Assembly: GCA_022788185.1 (NCBI GenBank)
Contig: JALEVV010000079.1
Span: 1-40,581, forward strand
Length of the DNA stretch: 40,581 nucleotides
DNA from: Spirochaetales bacterium
GTDB lineage: Bacteria; Spirochaetota; Spirochaetia; Sphaerochaetales; Sphaerochaetaceae
Direction of reading: 5' to 3'
Position numbers and translations under genes: made by a program. The notes under the pieces were generated by a model, which was not told where the DNA came from, ran no database searches, and saw nothing but the letters and a program-made list of their open reading frames with translations. Positions 13,128-21,845 of this stretch are shown here, piece by piece; positions within the stretch are counted from its first letter, which is position 1, and each line of letters begins with the position of its first letter.

Positions 13128-14468
13128 TTACTTTCTGACGGGATGAGCGATGATGCTCTCGAGTTCAGGAGTCTTCTTAAGGTTCTCAACCAGACCTCTT
13201 GCCCTTGCCTTGTTGACATAGTCGGGGGACTCGAAGGTGTAGTGGAAGTTGGTGTGGATGTCATAGGTGCCGTTCATGAGGGCGAAGGCATCCTCAGTCA
13301 TGACGAGCTCCTCATCGGTCGGGATGACGAAGATCTTGACGGGGGAATCGTCAGTGCTGATGCATGTCTCAGTGTTCCTGCAGTGGGAGAGTGCATTCTT
13401 CTTCTCATCGAGCTTGATGCCGAAGTTCTCAAGACCGGAGAGGGCACCCTTTCTGATGTGGTCACCCATCTCACCGACACCTGCCGTGAAGACGACTGCA
13501 TCGACGCGGCCGAGGAGGGCTGCATATGCACCGATGTACTTCTTGATTCTGTGGATTTCCATGTCGATGCCGAGCTGTGCGTTCCTGTCACCTGCCTTGG
13601 CAGCGGCCTGAACGTCTCTTCTGTCTGACTTGCCGCAGATACCGATGAGGCCTGACTTCTTGTTGAGCAGGGTGTCCATCTCAGCAGCGGTTACGCCCAG
13701 GTTCTTGCACATATAGGGGATGATTGCGGGGTCCATGTCACCGCTTCTTGAACCCATCACGAGACCTTCGAGCGGTGTGAGACCCATTGATGTGTCGATA
13801 CATACACCGTTCTTGACTGCACAGCCGGATGCACCGTTACCGATGTGCATGATGATGACGTTGGTATCCTTGTTCTCCTTGCCGAGAAGGACTGCAGCCC
13901 TCTTTGCGCAGTAGAGGTGGCTGGTTCCGTGGAAGCCGTAGCGGCGTACGTTGTAGTCCTTGTACCAGGAGTAGGGAACTGCGTACATGAAAGCGGCCTC
14001 ATCCATTGTCTGGTGCCATGCGGTATCCATTACGATTGCCTGAGGCACGTTCGGCATGAGCTTTCTGGCAACCTCAATACCCATGATGTTTGCGGGCATG
14101 TGGAGGGGACCGAGGGGAATGATCTCCTTGAGCTTCTCGATGACTTCGTCAGTCACGAGTGTTGATTTCTTGAAGTACTCGCCGCCGTGGAGGACTCTGT
14201 GACCGACTGCTCCGATCTCGCTGAGATCCTTGATACAGCCGTATTTCTCGTCAACGAGCATCTTGAGGACGAGCTGGATTGCTTCCATGTGTGTGGGGGA
14301 AGAGAAGCGTGCTTCATAGACTTCCTTGCCTGTTGTCTTCTGCTCGATCGTGGAATACTCGAGACCGATCCTTTCGACGATACCTACGGCAAGAACATCC
14401 TTGTTGTCCCAGTCATATACCTGATACTTGGCAGATGAACTGCCGCAGTTAAGTGTGAGGATTACCAT
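13128..14468 (-). CDS. ackA: Acetate kinase
   Basis: Acetate kinase makes ATP and acetate from acetyl phosphate, the last step of acetate fermentation. The 446-residue protein opens with [19 protein letters not shown], containing the family's N-C-G-S-S-S-x-K motif. GHRVLHGGE near residue 90, HIGNGAS near residue 209 and the C-terminal FTAGVGE motif are also intact. It is slightly longer than the usual 400 residues because of its C-terminal tail ([21 protein letters not shown] and onward). AGGAGA lies 8 nt before the ATG. Phosphotransacetylase (pta), often beside ackA, is not adjacent. A terminator follows. Confidence 0.97.
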   Translation of the reverse strand: MVILTLNCGSSSAKYQVYDWDNKDVLAVGIVERIGLEYSTIEQKTTGKEVYEARFSSPTHMEAIQLVLKMLVDEKYGCIKDLSEIGAVGHRVLHGGEYFKKSTLVTDEVIEKLKEIIPLGPLHMPANIMGIEVARKLMPNVPQAIVMDTAWHQTMDEAAFMYAVPYSWYKDYNVRRYGFHGTSHLYCAKRAAVLLGKENKDTNVIIMHIGNGASGCAVKNGVCIDTSMGLTPLEGLVMGSRSGDMDPAIIPYMCKNLGVTAAEMDTLLNKKSGLIGICGKSDRRDVQAAAKAGDRNAQLGIDMEIHRIKKYIGAYAALLGRVDAVVFTAGVGEMGDHIRKGALSGLENFGIKLDEKKNALSHCRNTETCISTDDSPVKIFVIPTDEELVMTEDAFALMNGTYDIHTNFHYTFESPDYVNKARARGLVENLKKTPELESIIAHPVRK

Positions 14469-14584
14469 TTATAATCTCCTGTTTTTATGTTTTTTTGATT
14501 ATCAGTTCATTTTAACCATGATTGCAGAACTTTAACAATCTGAATTTCTATGAAAAAACCGAATAATTTTTGCTTATTATATAT

Positions 14585-15607
14585 ATGAAGGTATTGCTGC
14601 TGATACTGGTGCTGCTGGCACCTTTTGAAATTCACGCCATGAGTCTCTCCTTCTCCGGTAACGGAGTGAGTGCGGATGCTCCTTATCTCAATCTCTCACT
14701 TCCGGATGTTGCCTTCACCCTCTCCTGGAAAGGAGTGAGGTATGGGAAGATATCGGGCTTTGAGGTAACGTCCCTCCTGCGGCCCGACCTCCTTATCTGG
14801 GAAGATAAGAGCGAGAGACGCGCGGCAGGGCTCCTGAATGGCTTTTCATGCACAGAAGGCCCCGTCACGTTTTTCCTTTCTCCGGTGGACCGCCTGGCGG
14901 CAGGCGCTGCCGTGAGGAAAAACGGTTTCGGTTTTTCCTTTCTCATTCACGGAAGGGGTAAGAGGAGTGATGACGTGCTTGCCTGGAGCAATGAGCGGGG
15001 CGGTGAGAGGGGTGAGTCCGTTTCCCTTTCATTCATGGGAGATCATCTTCTCCTCAGAAGTGTCTTCTACCTGAGTGATGCCTCAGGCATGAATGCGTTC
15101 TTTTCTGCCGGAGTTAGCCATAACGGGGTGACGCTGACCTATTCAAGGGGAAGGATAACGGCATTTGAGAGCACCTCATCACTGAGAAGGGAAGTATTGA
15201 CGCTGGACATCAGGAAGGGTGCTTTCAGTGCGGAGTATACCCTGTACAGGGGGCGAGACCCCTATGCCGGGGGAAAGTACCGTTCCCACGGTATGAATGT
15301 GACAGTGCTCTGGAAGGATGATGTCTTTTTCCTCAGAAGTGATTACTCCCGAATTTTCAGTGAGGAGGGTAAGTACAGTGTCACCCACTCCTATGAGGCA
15401 CTTGTTTTCGGTTGCGGGATAAAGACTGACGGGAAGGGGGATCCGGTTTACGTTTTTTCCCATGATGGTTTCAGAATCGAGAGCAACCTGAAGACCTTCT
15501 CCGTCTCGGCAACTCTGAAGGGTGAGTGGTGGTCGGTGAAGCTTTCATTCAATTCAGAGCTGAAGCTTACGACCTCAGTCTCCCTCTCACTCAGCCAAGG
15601 AACCTGA
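14585..15607 (+). CDS. Secreted beta-rich protein of unknown function, 340 aa
   Basis: I recognise no family. The protein has a signal peptide (MKVLLLILVLLAPFEIHA then MSLSF) and a mature part made of alternating hydrophobic and polar residues, with many short strands separated by charged turns (GKISGFEVTSLL, VTLTYSRGRITAF, VSLSLSQ at the end). This looks like an outer-membrane beta-barrel or a beta-sandwich periplasmic protein. ATG 14585 is chosen because it puts the signal peptide at the N-terminus; a -10-like TATTAT (14575-14580) lies 4 nt upstream and there is no Shine-Dalgarno site. The last 17 bp overlap the end of the convergent murB. Confidence 0.65.
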   Translation: MKVLLLILVLLAPFEIHAMSLSFSGNGVSADAPYLNLSLPDVAFTLSWKGVRYGKISGFEVTSLLRPDLLIWEDKSERRAAGLLNGFSCTEGPVTFFLSPVDRLAAGAAVRKNGFGFSFLIHGRGKRSDDVLAWSNERGGERGESVSLSFMGDHLLLRSVFYLSDASGMNAFFSAGVSHNGVTLTYSRGRITAFESTSSLRREVLTLDIRKGAFSAEYTLYRGRDPYAGGKYRSHGMNVTVLWKDDVFFLRSDYSRIFSEEGKYSVTHSYEALVFGCGIKTDGKGDPVYVFSHDGFRIESNLKTFSVSATLKGEWWSVKLSFNSELKLTTSVSLSLSQGT

Positions 15608-16475
15608 TCTCGTATTCGAGGCGGATGCCGGTCCTTTCAAGTACGATCCTTCTCACTTCCTCTGCAAGTGTCAGATAGTCGGAGGAGGTGGCATTGCCGG
15701 TGTTGAGTATTACGTTGGCGTGGTTTTCAGAGACCCTTGCGCCGCCATGGGCAAGCCCCTTGAGGCCGAGGGAGTCTATGATGCGTCCTGCGGCATCGCC
15801 CTCAGGGTTTCTGAAGACACAGCCGAGGGAGGGATAGGCAAACTGTCCGGAAGCAGCCCTTGATCTCCTGATCGCATTGGCCCTCTCCTTTGCCGCGGCA
15901 ATGTCGGCGCTCTTCTTCAGGCCAAGGCATATGGATGTGATGATGTCGTCATCGGAAAAGGGTGATGAGCGGTAGGAAAAGAGGTAGTTTTCGGATTTTA
16001 TCCTTTTTGCCGTTCCGTCCGCTGTCAATGCATCTGCATAAAAGAGGATGTCTGAGATGCTCATCCCTTCCGCTCCGGCATTTCCCGCCACAGCCCCTCC
16101 CATGGTTCCGGGGAGTCCCGCAAATGCTTCCATGCCCTCAAGACCCGCCTCAAGGGCAGCTCTTATGACGCTGTCCGGCTTCTCGCCTGCGGCGCATGTA
16201 AGTGTTTCCCCGTCAATCGTGATGCCCTTCATATGTGTCATGATGAGGAGAAGACCGTCAAAGCCGTCATCGCTCACAAGCGTGTTCGAGAGTCCTCCGA
16301 CAGCCCTGATCCTTTTCCCGGGATTCCTTCTTATCAGGGCAAGCGCGTCGTCCGCGTCCTGAGGGAAGGCTGCCTCGCGTGCCCTTCCGCCCGTTTTCAG
16401 AAAGGAATGGGCGGACAGCGGCAGAAAGGAGGAAATGTTGATTTTTTCCTCTGAAACGCTTACATTAGAAACCAT
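15591..16475 (-). CDS. murB: UDP-N-acetylenolpyruvoylglucosamine reductase
   Basis: MurB reduces the enolpyruvyl group to form UDP-MurNAc in peptidoglycan synthesis, using FAD and NADPH. The roughly 294-residue protein shows the FAD-binding stretch (AVGGLSNTLVSDDG), GLEGMEAFAGLPGTMGGAVAGNAG, the YRSSPF arginine motif, and the C-terminal glutamate in EIRFLG. The proton-donor position, normally Ser in GSVF or GSFF, is Cys here (SLGCVFRNP). The start is uncertain: ATG 16475 fits a promoter whose -10 ends 8 nt before it, with alternatives at ATG 16481 and TTG 16493. It is divergent from cysS, and its 3' end overlaps the secreted protein gene by 17 bp. Confidence 0.93.
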   Translation of the reverse strand: MVSNVSVSEEKINISSFLPLSAHSFLKTGGRAREAAFPQDADDALALIRRNPGKRIRAVGGLSNTLVSDDGFDGLLLIMTHMKGITIDGETLTCAAGEKPDSVIRAALEAGLEGMEAFAGLPGTMGGAVAGNAGAEGMSISDILFYADALTADGTAKRIKSENYLFSYRSSPFSDDDIITSICLGLKKSADIAAAKERANAIRRSRAASGQFAYPSLGCVFRNPEGDAAGRIIDSLGLKGLAHGGARVSENHANVILNTGNATSSDYLTLAEEVRRIVLERTGIRLEYEIRFLG

Positions 16476-16483
16476 ATACATTA

Positions 16484-16513
16484 AGTCTAGCAAGGAGAAA
16501 CGATGTATGTCAA
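16484..16513 (-). promoter_or_regulatory. murB promoter inside the start of cysS
   Basis: On the minus strand, a perfect TTGACA (16508-16513), an 18-nt spacer and TAGACT (16484-16489) form a promoter. Transcription would begin near 16477, about 2 nt before ATG 16475. The -35 overlaps the first codons of the divergent cysS. Confidence 0.55.
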
Positions 16514-17913
16514 TTAAGCTTTACAATACAATGAGTAGGACGCAGGAAGAGTTTAAGTCCATCGAGGACGGAAAGGTCTCCATGTACTGCTGCGGACCTA
16601 CAGTCTATAATTATGCCCACATCGGAAACCTGAGAACATATATCTTCGAGGATCTGCTCCACAGGACCCTTGAGCATGCGGGTTATAAGGTTGACCATGT
16701 CATGAACATCACCGATGTCGGTCATCTCACCGGAGACGGCGACGACGGCGAGGACAAGATCAGCAAGAGGGCTAAGGAAACCGGAAAAAGCGTCTGGGAC
16801 ATCGCCCGCTTCTACACCGATGCGTTCTTCCGCGATGAGGAGCATCTCAACATCACCCGTCCCGGTACGGTGTGCAAGGCCACCGATCACATCCAGGACA
16901 TGATAGAGCTGATAAAGAAGCTGGAGGCCAACGGCCACACCTACGTCAGCGGCGGTAACGTCTACTTCTCCATTGACACGATCGATGACTACGGCAAGCT
17001 TGCCCGCCTCAGCCTCGACGACCTTAAGGAAGGTGCCAGGATCGAGGTTGACAGCAACAAGAGAAACCCGAAGGACTTTGTGCTCTGGTTCACCAACTCA
17101 AAGTTCAAGGATCAGGCAATGGTATGGCCCAGCCCCTGGGGCGTGGGTTATCCGGGCTGGCACATCGAGTGCTCCGCAATGAGCAGCAGGTATCTCGGTG
17201 ACCACTTCGACATCCACTGCGGCGGTATCGACGCGATTCCCGTCCACCACACCAACGAAATCGCGCAGAGTGAGGCCGCATCCGGCAAAAAGCCCTGGGT
17301 CAACTACTGGTGCCACGGCGAGTTCCTCCTGAACGACAAGGGCAAGATGAGTAAGTCCACCGGTGAGTTCCTGACTCTTTCAGTGCTTGAGGGTAAGGGA
17401 TACAACGCCCTGGATTACCGCTACTTCTGCCTTTCCGGTCACTACAGAAGCCAGCTCAAGTTCTCCTTCGAGGCTCTCGACCATGCAAAGAGCGCCAGGG
17501 AAAGCCTCGTGAAGAGGGTTGCTGAGCTGAAGAAGAGTGAGGCCGCCGCACCCGGCGAGAAGGCTTCCTCCTACCGGGATCAGTTCTTTGCCGCCATGGA
17601 GAACGATCTCATGGCACCCCAGGCCCTTGCGGTTCTCTGGTCAATGCTCAAGGATAAGGAAGTGAGCGACGGTGAGAAGCTCTCCGTCCTGCTTGAGATG
17701 GATGAGATCCTTGGACTCCGCCTCGATGAGGTGAAGGCTGCCGATGAGGGCGGATCTGATATTCCCGATGAGATCAGGGCACTGGCAGAGGAAAGGACCG
17801 CAGCCAAGAAGGCGAAGGATTTCGCCAGGGCAGATGCCATCAGGGCCGAGCTTAAGGATAAGGGATATCTCATTAAGGACACACCTCAGGGACCCGTTCT
17901 GGAGAGGGTGTAA
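16507..17913 (+). CDS. cysS: Cysteinyl-tRNA synthetase
   Basis: This class I synthetase charges tRNA-Cys. The 468-residue protein has the HIGH-type motif ([12 protein letters not shown], residue 36 onward), a zinc-binding cysteine in [10 protein letters not shown], the WHIECSAMS segment and the zinc-ligand stretch around [15 protein letters not shown], and KMSKS at residue 280. The C-terminus carries the usual helical anticodon-binding domain ending [26 protein letters not shown] (16492-16498) supports ATG 16507; the frame is open further upstream but would cross into murB. It is followed 28 nt later by the sigma factor gene. Confidence 0.97.
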   Translation: MSIKLYNTMSRTQEEFKSIEDGKVSMYCCGPTVYNYAHIGNLRTYIFEDLLHRTLEHAGYKVDHVMNITDVGHLTGDGDDGEDKISKRAKETGKSVWDIARFYTDAFFRDEEHLNITRPGTVCKATDHIQDMIELIKKLEANGHTYVSGGNVYFSIDTIDDYGKLARLSLDDLKEGARIEVDSNKRNPKDFVLWFTNSKFKDQAMVWPSPWGVGYPGWHIECSAMSSRYLGDHFDIHCGGIDAIPVHHTNEIAQSEAASGKKPWVNYWCHGEFLLNDKGKMSKSTGEFLTLSVLEGKGYNALDYRYFCLSGHYRSQLKFSFEALDHAKSARESLVKRVAELKKSEAAAPGEKASSYRDQFFAAMENDLMAPQALAVLWSMLKDKEVSDGEKLSVLLEMDEILGLRLDEVKAADEGGSDIPDEIRALAEERTAAKKAKDFARADAIRAELKDKGYLIKDTPQGPVLERV

Positions 17914-17936
17914 CCTTTCGTCATAAAGGGCGTTTA
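17910..17936 (+). promoter_or_regulatory. Candidate ECF-type promoter of the sigma factor gene
   Basis: GTAACC (17910-17915) and CGTTTA (17931-17936), 15 nt apart, resemble the AAC-type -35 and CGT-type -10 of ECF sigma promoters. The -10 ends 5 nt before the sigma gene's ATG. Autoregulation would fit, but the match is short and rests on one site. Confidence 0.35.
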
Positions 17937-17941
17937 CGGTA

Positions 17942-18475
17942 ATGGAAATCAAGAGTACGGACCAAAGTGCTTTCAGAAACGTATATAAAGAGTGTTATCC
18001 GCTGCTGATGAAAATCTGTTATCACATAGTGTATAACCTCGATATCGCGCAGGATCTGGTGCAGGAGGCTTTCGAGCGATTCTATCTGAAGAACATGACT
18101 TTTCCTTCAGAGGATGATGCGAAGTACTGGCTGATCCGGGTTGCAAAGAATCTGGCCCTCAACCATGTGAGGAGAAACAAACGGGAGATAAACATGGTTG
18201 AGAAGGTCAGGCAGATGCCGTCTTCGGGCACATATGTCGTAGACGGTGTCAGGGAACTCTCCGACAAGGAGACCATCAGGGAGGTGAGGGCCGCCATAGA
18301 GCAGCTTCCCGACAACCTCAAGATGGTCATCACGCTGAAGGAGTACGGCAATCTGGACTACAGGGCGATAGGGAAAATCCTCGGGATTTCCGAAAGCAAT
18401 GTTAAGGTGAGGGTGCACCGGGCCAGGAAGAAACTGGAGGAGATCCTTACCAAGGAGGACGGATATGTGTATTGA
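17942..18475 (+). CDS. ECF-family RNA polymerase sigma factor
   Basis: The 177-residue protein has the two domains of extracytoplasmic-function sigma factors. Region 2 (about 10-80) includes YPLLMKICYHIV, DLVQEAFERFY and the WLIRVAKNLALNHVRR helix that melts the -10. Region 4 (about 118-170) includes LPDNLKMVITLKEYGNLDY and the helix-turn-helix IGKILGISESNVKVRVHRARKKL. No region 1 or 3 is present. It overlaps the following zinc-finger membrane protein by 11 bp, the standard sigma/anti-sigma pairing. There is no clear Shine-Dalgarno site; an ECF-like promoter ends 5 nt before the ATG. Target genes cannot be told from this window. Confidence 0.93.
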   Translation: MEIKSTDQSAFRNVYKECYPLLMKICYHIVYNLDIAQDLVQEAFERFYLKNMTFPSEDDAKYWLIRVAKNLALNHVRRNKREINMVEKVRQMPSSGTYVVDGVRELSDKETIREVRAAIEQLPDNLKMVITLKEYGNLDYRAIGKILGISESNVKVRVHRARKKLEEILTKEDGYVY

Positions 18476-18995
18476 TGACGGATTACTCTCTTCCTATCTG
18501 GACGGCGAGCTCGGTGAGCCCTACCGCAGTCAGGTGGAAGAACATCTATCATACTGCACCGCATGTCAGAGCAGACTTGAAAAACTGAAAAAGCTCGATC
18601 AGGTGGTCAGCCGAGCCACATTAAGTGATGAGGAGCTCTGTTCCAGAATGGATCAGACCCTTTCCATTCTTGAGAAGAAATGCTTTGAGCAGGGGGCAAA
18701 GAAGCTTTCCTTCTGGAGAAAGAAACTGGAAGTGGGTGTGCCTGCAATGGTTACGGCAGCTGCCGGCATCATCGTCGTCTTCATCGGTTCCTTCGCAGCC
18801 TTCGGCCGCGGCGGTGCCGAGACCAGTGACATCATGCCTTCCTTCAGCGTTCAGGCCGGAAGCGAGAACATCCATCTCGTATCCTCCCGGGAGCAGGGCC
18901 TCGATGCCTACTCCCTTGAGGAAATAATGAAATACCTGGACAGCAAGGGGTACAACGTCGATATCTCGATCAAGGGACTGACGCCCATCGAATAG
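18465..18995 (+). CDS. Anti-sigma factor with zinc-finger domain and one membrane helix
   Basis: The 176-residue protein begins with a ZAS-type zinc-binding anti-sigma domain: HLSYCTAC (H-x3-C-x2-C, near residue 28) following the LLSSYLDGELG segment typical of this family. A single membrane helix (VTAAAGIIVVFIGSFAAFG, about 89-107) follows. The remaining 65 residues would lie outside the cytoplasmic membrane and end in a short segment, LEEIMKYLDSKGYNVDIS, of unknown function. It should hold the upstream ECF sigma factor at the membrane until an envelope signal releases it. It starts within the sigma gene (11-bp overlap), so the pair is co-translated. Confidence 0.88.
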   Translation: MCIDDGLLSSYLDGELGEPYRSQVEEHLSYCTACQSRLEKLKKLDQVVSRATLSDEELCSRMDQTLSILEKKCFEQGAKKLSFWRKKLEVGVPAMVTAAAGIIVVFIGSFAAFGRGGAETSDIMPSFSVQAGSENIHLVSSREQGLDAYSLEEIMKYLDSKGYNVDISIKGLTPIE

Positions 18996-19022
18996 ATGCA
19001 TAATCACCCCCGTCAGGGGAAA

Positions 19023-19109
19023 ATGCCTAGCCGCCTCACTGTACGCGTTTTGCTCTTTCTGATAATATTGTCAGGAAACAAAAGCAGTACGGAGGCGGTT
19101 TCTTTATGA
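19023..19109 (+). CDS. Putative leader peptide upstream of valS, 28 aa
   Basis: An ATG at 19023 follows AGGGG (19015-19019) by 3 nt and opens a 28-codon frame. Its core, LTVRVLLFLIIL, is almost all Val, Leu and Ile, including GTA (19041) and GTT (19047). The TGA stop (19107-19109) overlaps the valS ATG (ATGA), so the frames are coupled. It spans the hairpin that buries the valS ribosome site. The pattern resembles leader peptides that sense aminoacyl-tRNA supply. It could also be a short hydrophobic peptide by chance; expression is not shown. Confidence 0.5.
   Translation: MPSRLTVRVLLFLIILSGNKSSTEAVSL
19029..19100 (+). promoter_or_regulatory. Long leader hairpin sequestering the valS Shine-Dalgarno site
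   Basis: The 72-nt segment folds back on itself along its whole length: 19029-19037 with 19092-19100, GTAC 19041-19044 with 19087-19090, GC 19045-19046 with 19084-19085, TTTTG 19048-19052 with CAAAA 19079-19083, and 19056-19062 with 19071-19077. That is about 27 pairs, two of them wobbles, with an 8-nt loop. The valS GGAGG (19091-19095) is inside the stem. A -10-like GATAAT in the loop (19061-19066) leaves a DNA operator as the alternative. Confidence 0.65.
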
Positions 19110-21757
19110 AAGCAGTTGAACTTGCAAAATCCTATAACCCAAAGGATTTTGAGGAGAGGATTTATACCCAGTGGGTTGACGGTAAGTGTTTCGGACCTCA
19201 GAAAGAGGGTGCAGAGCATTTTTCCGTAGTAATGCCTCCTCCAAACGTAACAGGCATCCTCCACATGGGCCATGCGCTCAACAATAACCTTCAGGACATC
19301 ATCGTCCGCTATCAGAGGATGCAGGGTAAGAACACACTCTGGGTACCGGGAACCGACCATGCCGGTATCGCAACCCAGAACGTCGTTGAACGCCAGCTCG
19401 CGAAGGAAGGCCTGAGAAGACAGGATCTCGGACGCGAGAAGTTCATCGAGCGCACCTGGGAAGTAAAGCATAAGCACCATGCCATCATCTCCTCTCAGCT
19501 GAGGAAGATGGGCTGTTCCTGTGACTGGGACCATGAAAGATTCACGATGGATGAAGGTCTTTCAAAGGCAGTCAGGGAAGCATTCGTCACCCTCTATGAG
19601 AGGGGACTCATCTACAAGGGCAAGTACCTCGTCAACTACTGTCCCAAGTGCGGAACCGCACTGGCTGACGATGAGGTTGAGTACGAGAACCTTCCCGGAC
19701 ATCTCTATGACGTGAGATATCCCTATGCTGACGGCAGCGGCTACATCACGGTTGCCACGACCCGTCCCGAAACGATGTTCGGAGACGTCGCAGTTGCGGT
19801 GAATCCCGACGATGAGCGCTATAAGGACGTGGTGGGCAAGAAGCTCATTCTGCCTTTAATGGGCAAGGAGATCCCCATCATCGCCGACAGCTTCGTCGAT
19901 AAGGAATTCGGTACCGGTATGGTTAAGATCACACCGGCCCATGACCCCAACGACTGGGAGTGTGGAAGGCGTCACGGCCTTGAGGCCATCAACCTCCTCA
20001 ATCCGGACGGAACACTCAATGAGAACGTGCCTGAAAAGTACCGCGGACTCGATCCCGTTAAGGCCCGTGAGCTCGTCATCGCCGACCTTGAGGCCGGCGG
20101 ATACCTCGTCGGCATCAAGGATCATGCCCACGACGTGGGACACTGCTACCGCTGTCACACGGTGGTTGAGCCCTATCTTTCCGAGCAGTGGTTCGTATCG
20201 ATGCGCGGTATGGCTGACAAGGCCCTTGCCGCATGGAAGAACGGGGACATCAGATTCTATCCCAAGAGATGGGAAAACACCTATTCTCACTGGATGGAGA
20301 ACATCCGTGACTGGTGTATCTCCCGCCAGCTCTGGTGGGGACACCGCATCCCGGTCTGGTACTGTGAAGACTGCGGTGAGATGATCGTGTCCAGAACCGA
20401 TGTGGATACCTGTCCGAAGTGCGGTTCGAAGCATCTTCATCAGGACAACGACGTGCTAGACACCTGGTTCAGCTCCTGGCTCTGGCCGTTCTCAACCCTC
20501 GGCTGGCCCGATAAGACCGTTGACCTGAAGACCTTCTTCCCGACACAGACCCTCGTTTCAGCCTACGACATCATCTTCTTCTGGATCAGCAGGATGATCA
20601 TGGCATCTGAGGAGTTCATGGGTGAGGCCCCCTTTAAGGACATAGTCATAACCGGTCTTGTCAGGGACAAGCTCGGACGCAAGATGTCAAAGAGCCTCGG
20701 AAACGGAATCGACCCCCTCGAGGTCATCGACCTCTACGGCGCCGATGCGATGAAGTTCACCCTCTGCTACCTTGCCGCCCAGGGACAGGATGTCCAGGTC
20801 GACATGGATTCCTTCAGGATGGGCTCCCGCTTCGCCAACAAGATCTGGAACGCAACCAGATTCCTCCTCATGAACCTGGAGGGCAGGAACCTCGTCGAGG
20901 TCACACCCGATAAGCTCGGTCTTATGGACAGGTGGATCTACCACCAGATGAAGGAAGCGATCGACACGATCAACAGGGCAATGAGCGGTTACCGCTTCAA
21001 TGAGGCCGCACAGGCAGTATACTCCTTCTTCTGGAATGACTTCTGTGACTGGTACATCGAGGCCAGCAAGATGAGACTTCTCCACGGCAGCGATGAGGAA
21101 AAGGACCTGGCATCCTCAATCATGATGGATGTGCTTGAGAAATCCATGAGGATGATGCATCCCTTCCTCTCCTTCGTCACCGAGGAGATCTATCAGAAGC
21201 TTCCCAACAATAAGGGCATGCTTATCCTTCAGCCCTATCCGACTGTCGGTGATGAATTTGACTTTGCATCCGATGCCGCACTGGTATCCCAGCTGCAGGA
21301 GGCTGTCAGGATCGTCAGGGCAACGAGGAGCAAGCTCTCGATCGCACCTGAGAAGAAGCTCCATGTCGTGATCCGCACCGGTGAGGGCTTTGCCGCAAAG
21401 GACGTCTTCATCGCATCAAAGGACATGATGGCAACCTTCATGGGCGCCGGTACCCTTGAGATCGACACCGACGGTTCAGTCGATACCTCAAAGGCATTCC
21501 CGTCCTCAGCCCTCGGTTTCGAGGTCTTCACCTTCGTCCGCGAGGCGATCGATGTGGAAGCTGAGATCAAAAAGCTTGAAAATGAGATTGCCAAGGCGGA
21601 GAAGAACCTGGAAGGCAGTAACAGAAAGCTTTCAAACGAGCAGTTCGTGAAGAATGCAAAGCCTGAGGCAATTGCCAAGGAGAAGGCTAAGAAGGCTGAA
21701 TTCGAGGAAGTCATTGCCAAGGCAGGTGAGCACATCGCTCTTCTTAGAACCCTCTGA
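19106..21757 (+). CDS. valS: Valyl-tRNA synthetase
   Basis: This class I synthetase charges tRNA-Val and edits mischarged threonine. The 883-residue protein has PPPNVTGILHMGHAL with the HIGH-type motif near residue 52, the editing domain (TTRPETMFGDVAVAVNP, near 215), and KMSKS near 526 (LGRKMSKSLGNGIDPLEV). The C-terminal 65 residues are a charged coiled coil (AEIKKLENEIAKAEKNLEG) that contacts tRNA in ValRS. All catalytic motifs are intact and the length is typical. GGAGG (19091-19095) lies 10 nt before the ATG and sits inside a long hairpin, and the start overlaps the stop of a small Val/Leu/Ile-rich frame. Tandem terminators follow. Confidence 0.98.
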   Translation: MKAVELAKSYNPKDFEERIYTQWVDGKCFGPQKEGAEHFSVVMPPPNVTGILHMGHALNNNLQDIIVRYQRMQGKNTLWVPGTDHAGIATQNVVERQLAKEGLRRQDLGREKFIERTWEVKHKHHAIISSQLRKMGCSCDWDHERFTMDEGLSKAVREAFVTLYERGLIYKGKYLVNYCPKCGTALADDEVEYENLPGHLYDVRYPYADGSGYITVATTRPETMFGDVAVAVNPDDERYKDVVGKKLILPLMGKEIPIIADSFVDKEFGTGMVKITPAHDPNDWECGRRHGLEAINLLNPDGTLNENVPEKYRGLDPVKARELVIADLEAGGYLVGIKDHAHDVGHCYRCHTVVEPYLSEQWFVSMRGMADKALAAWKNGDIRFYPKRWENTYSHWMENIRDWCISRQLWWGHRIPVWYCEDCGEMIVSRTDVDTCPKCGSKHLHQDNDVLDTWFSSWLWPFSTLGWPDKTVDLKTFFPTQTLVSAYDIIFFWISRMIMASEEFMGEAPFKDIVITGLVRDKLGRKMSKSLGNGIDPLEVIDLYGADAMKFTLCYLAAQGQDVQVDMDSFRMGSRFANKIWNATRFLLMNLEGRNLVEVTPDKLGLMDRWIYHQMKEAIDTINRAMSGYRFNEAAQAVYSFFWNDFCDWYIEASKMRLLHGSDEEKDLASSIMMDVLEKSMRMMHPFLSFVTEEIYQKLPNNKGMLILQPYPTVGDEFDFASDAALVSQLQEAVRIVRATRSKLSIAPEKKLHVVIRTGEGFAAKDVFIASKDMMATFMGAGTLEIDTDGSVDTSKAFPSSALGFEVFTFVREAIDVEAEIKKLENEIAKAEKNLEGSNRKLSNEQFVKNAKPEAIAKEKAKKAEFEEVIAKAGEHIALLRTL

Positions 21758-21765
21758 CAACAATA

Positions 21766-21827
21766 AAGGACAGGTCTCCGGCCTGTCCTTCACTTTATCG
21801 GCTGTCCTTCGGGGCAGCCTGTTTTTT
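21766..21827 (+). terminator. Tandem terminators after valS
   Basis: The first stem is AAGGACAGG (21766-21774) with CCTGTCCTT (21782-21790). The second is GGCTGTCC (21800-21807) with GGGCAGCC (21812-21819) capped by a TTCG tetraloop and followed by TGTTTTTT. GGACAG of the first stem can also pair with CTGTCC of the second, so the two compete. Confidence 0.85.
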
Positions 21828-21845
21828 CCCATTATCCCAAATGGT

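Noticed and set aside
19000-19105. T-box riboswitch upstream of valS
   Set aside because: No conserved T-box sequence (AGGGTGGNACCGCG) or specifier-loop layout is present. The structure is a single long hairpin instead. The upstream regions of cysS and serA also show none.
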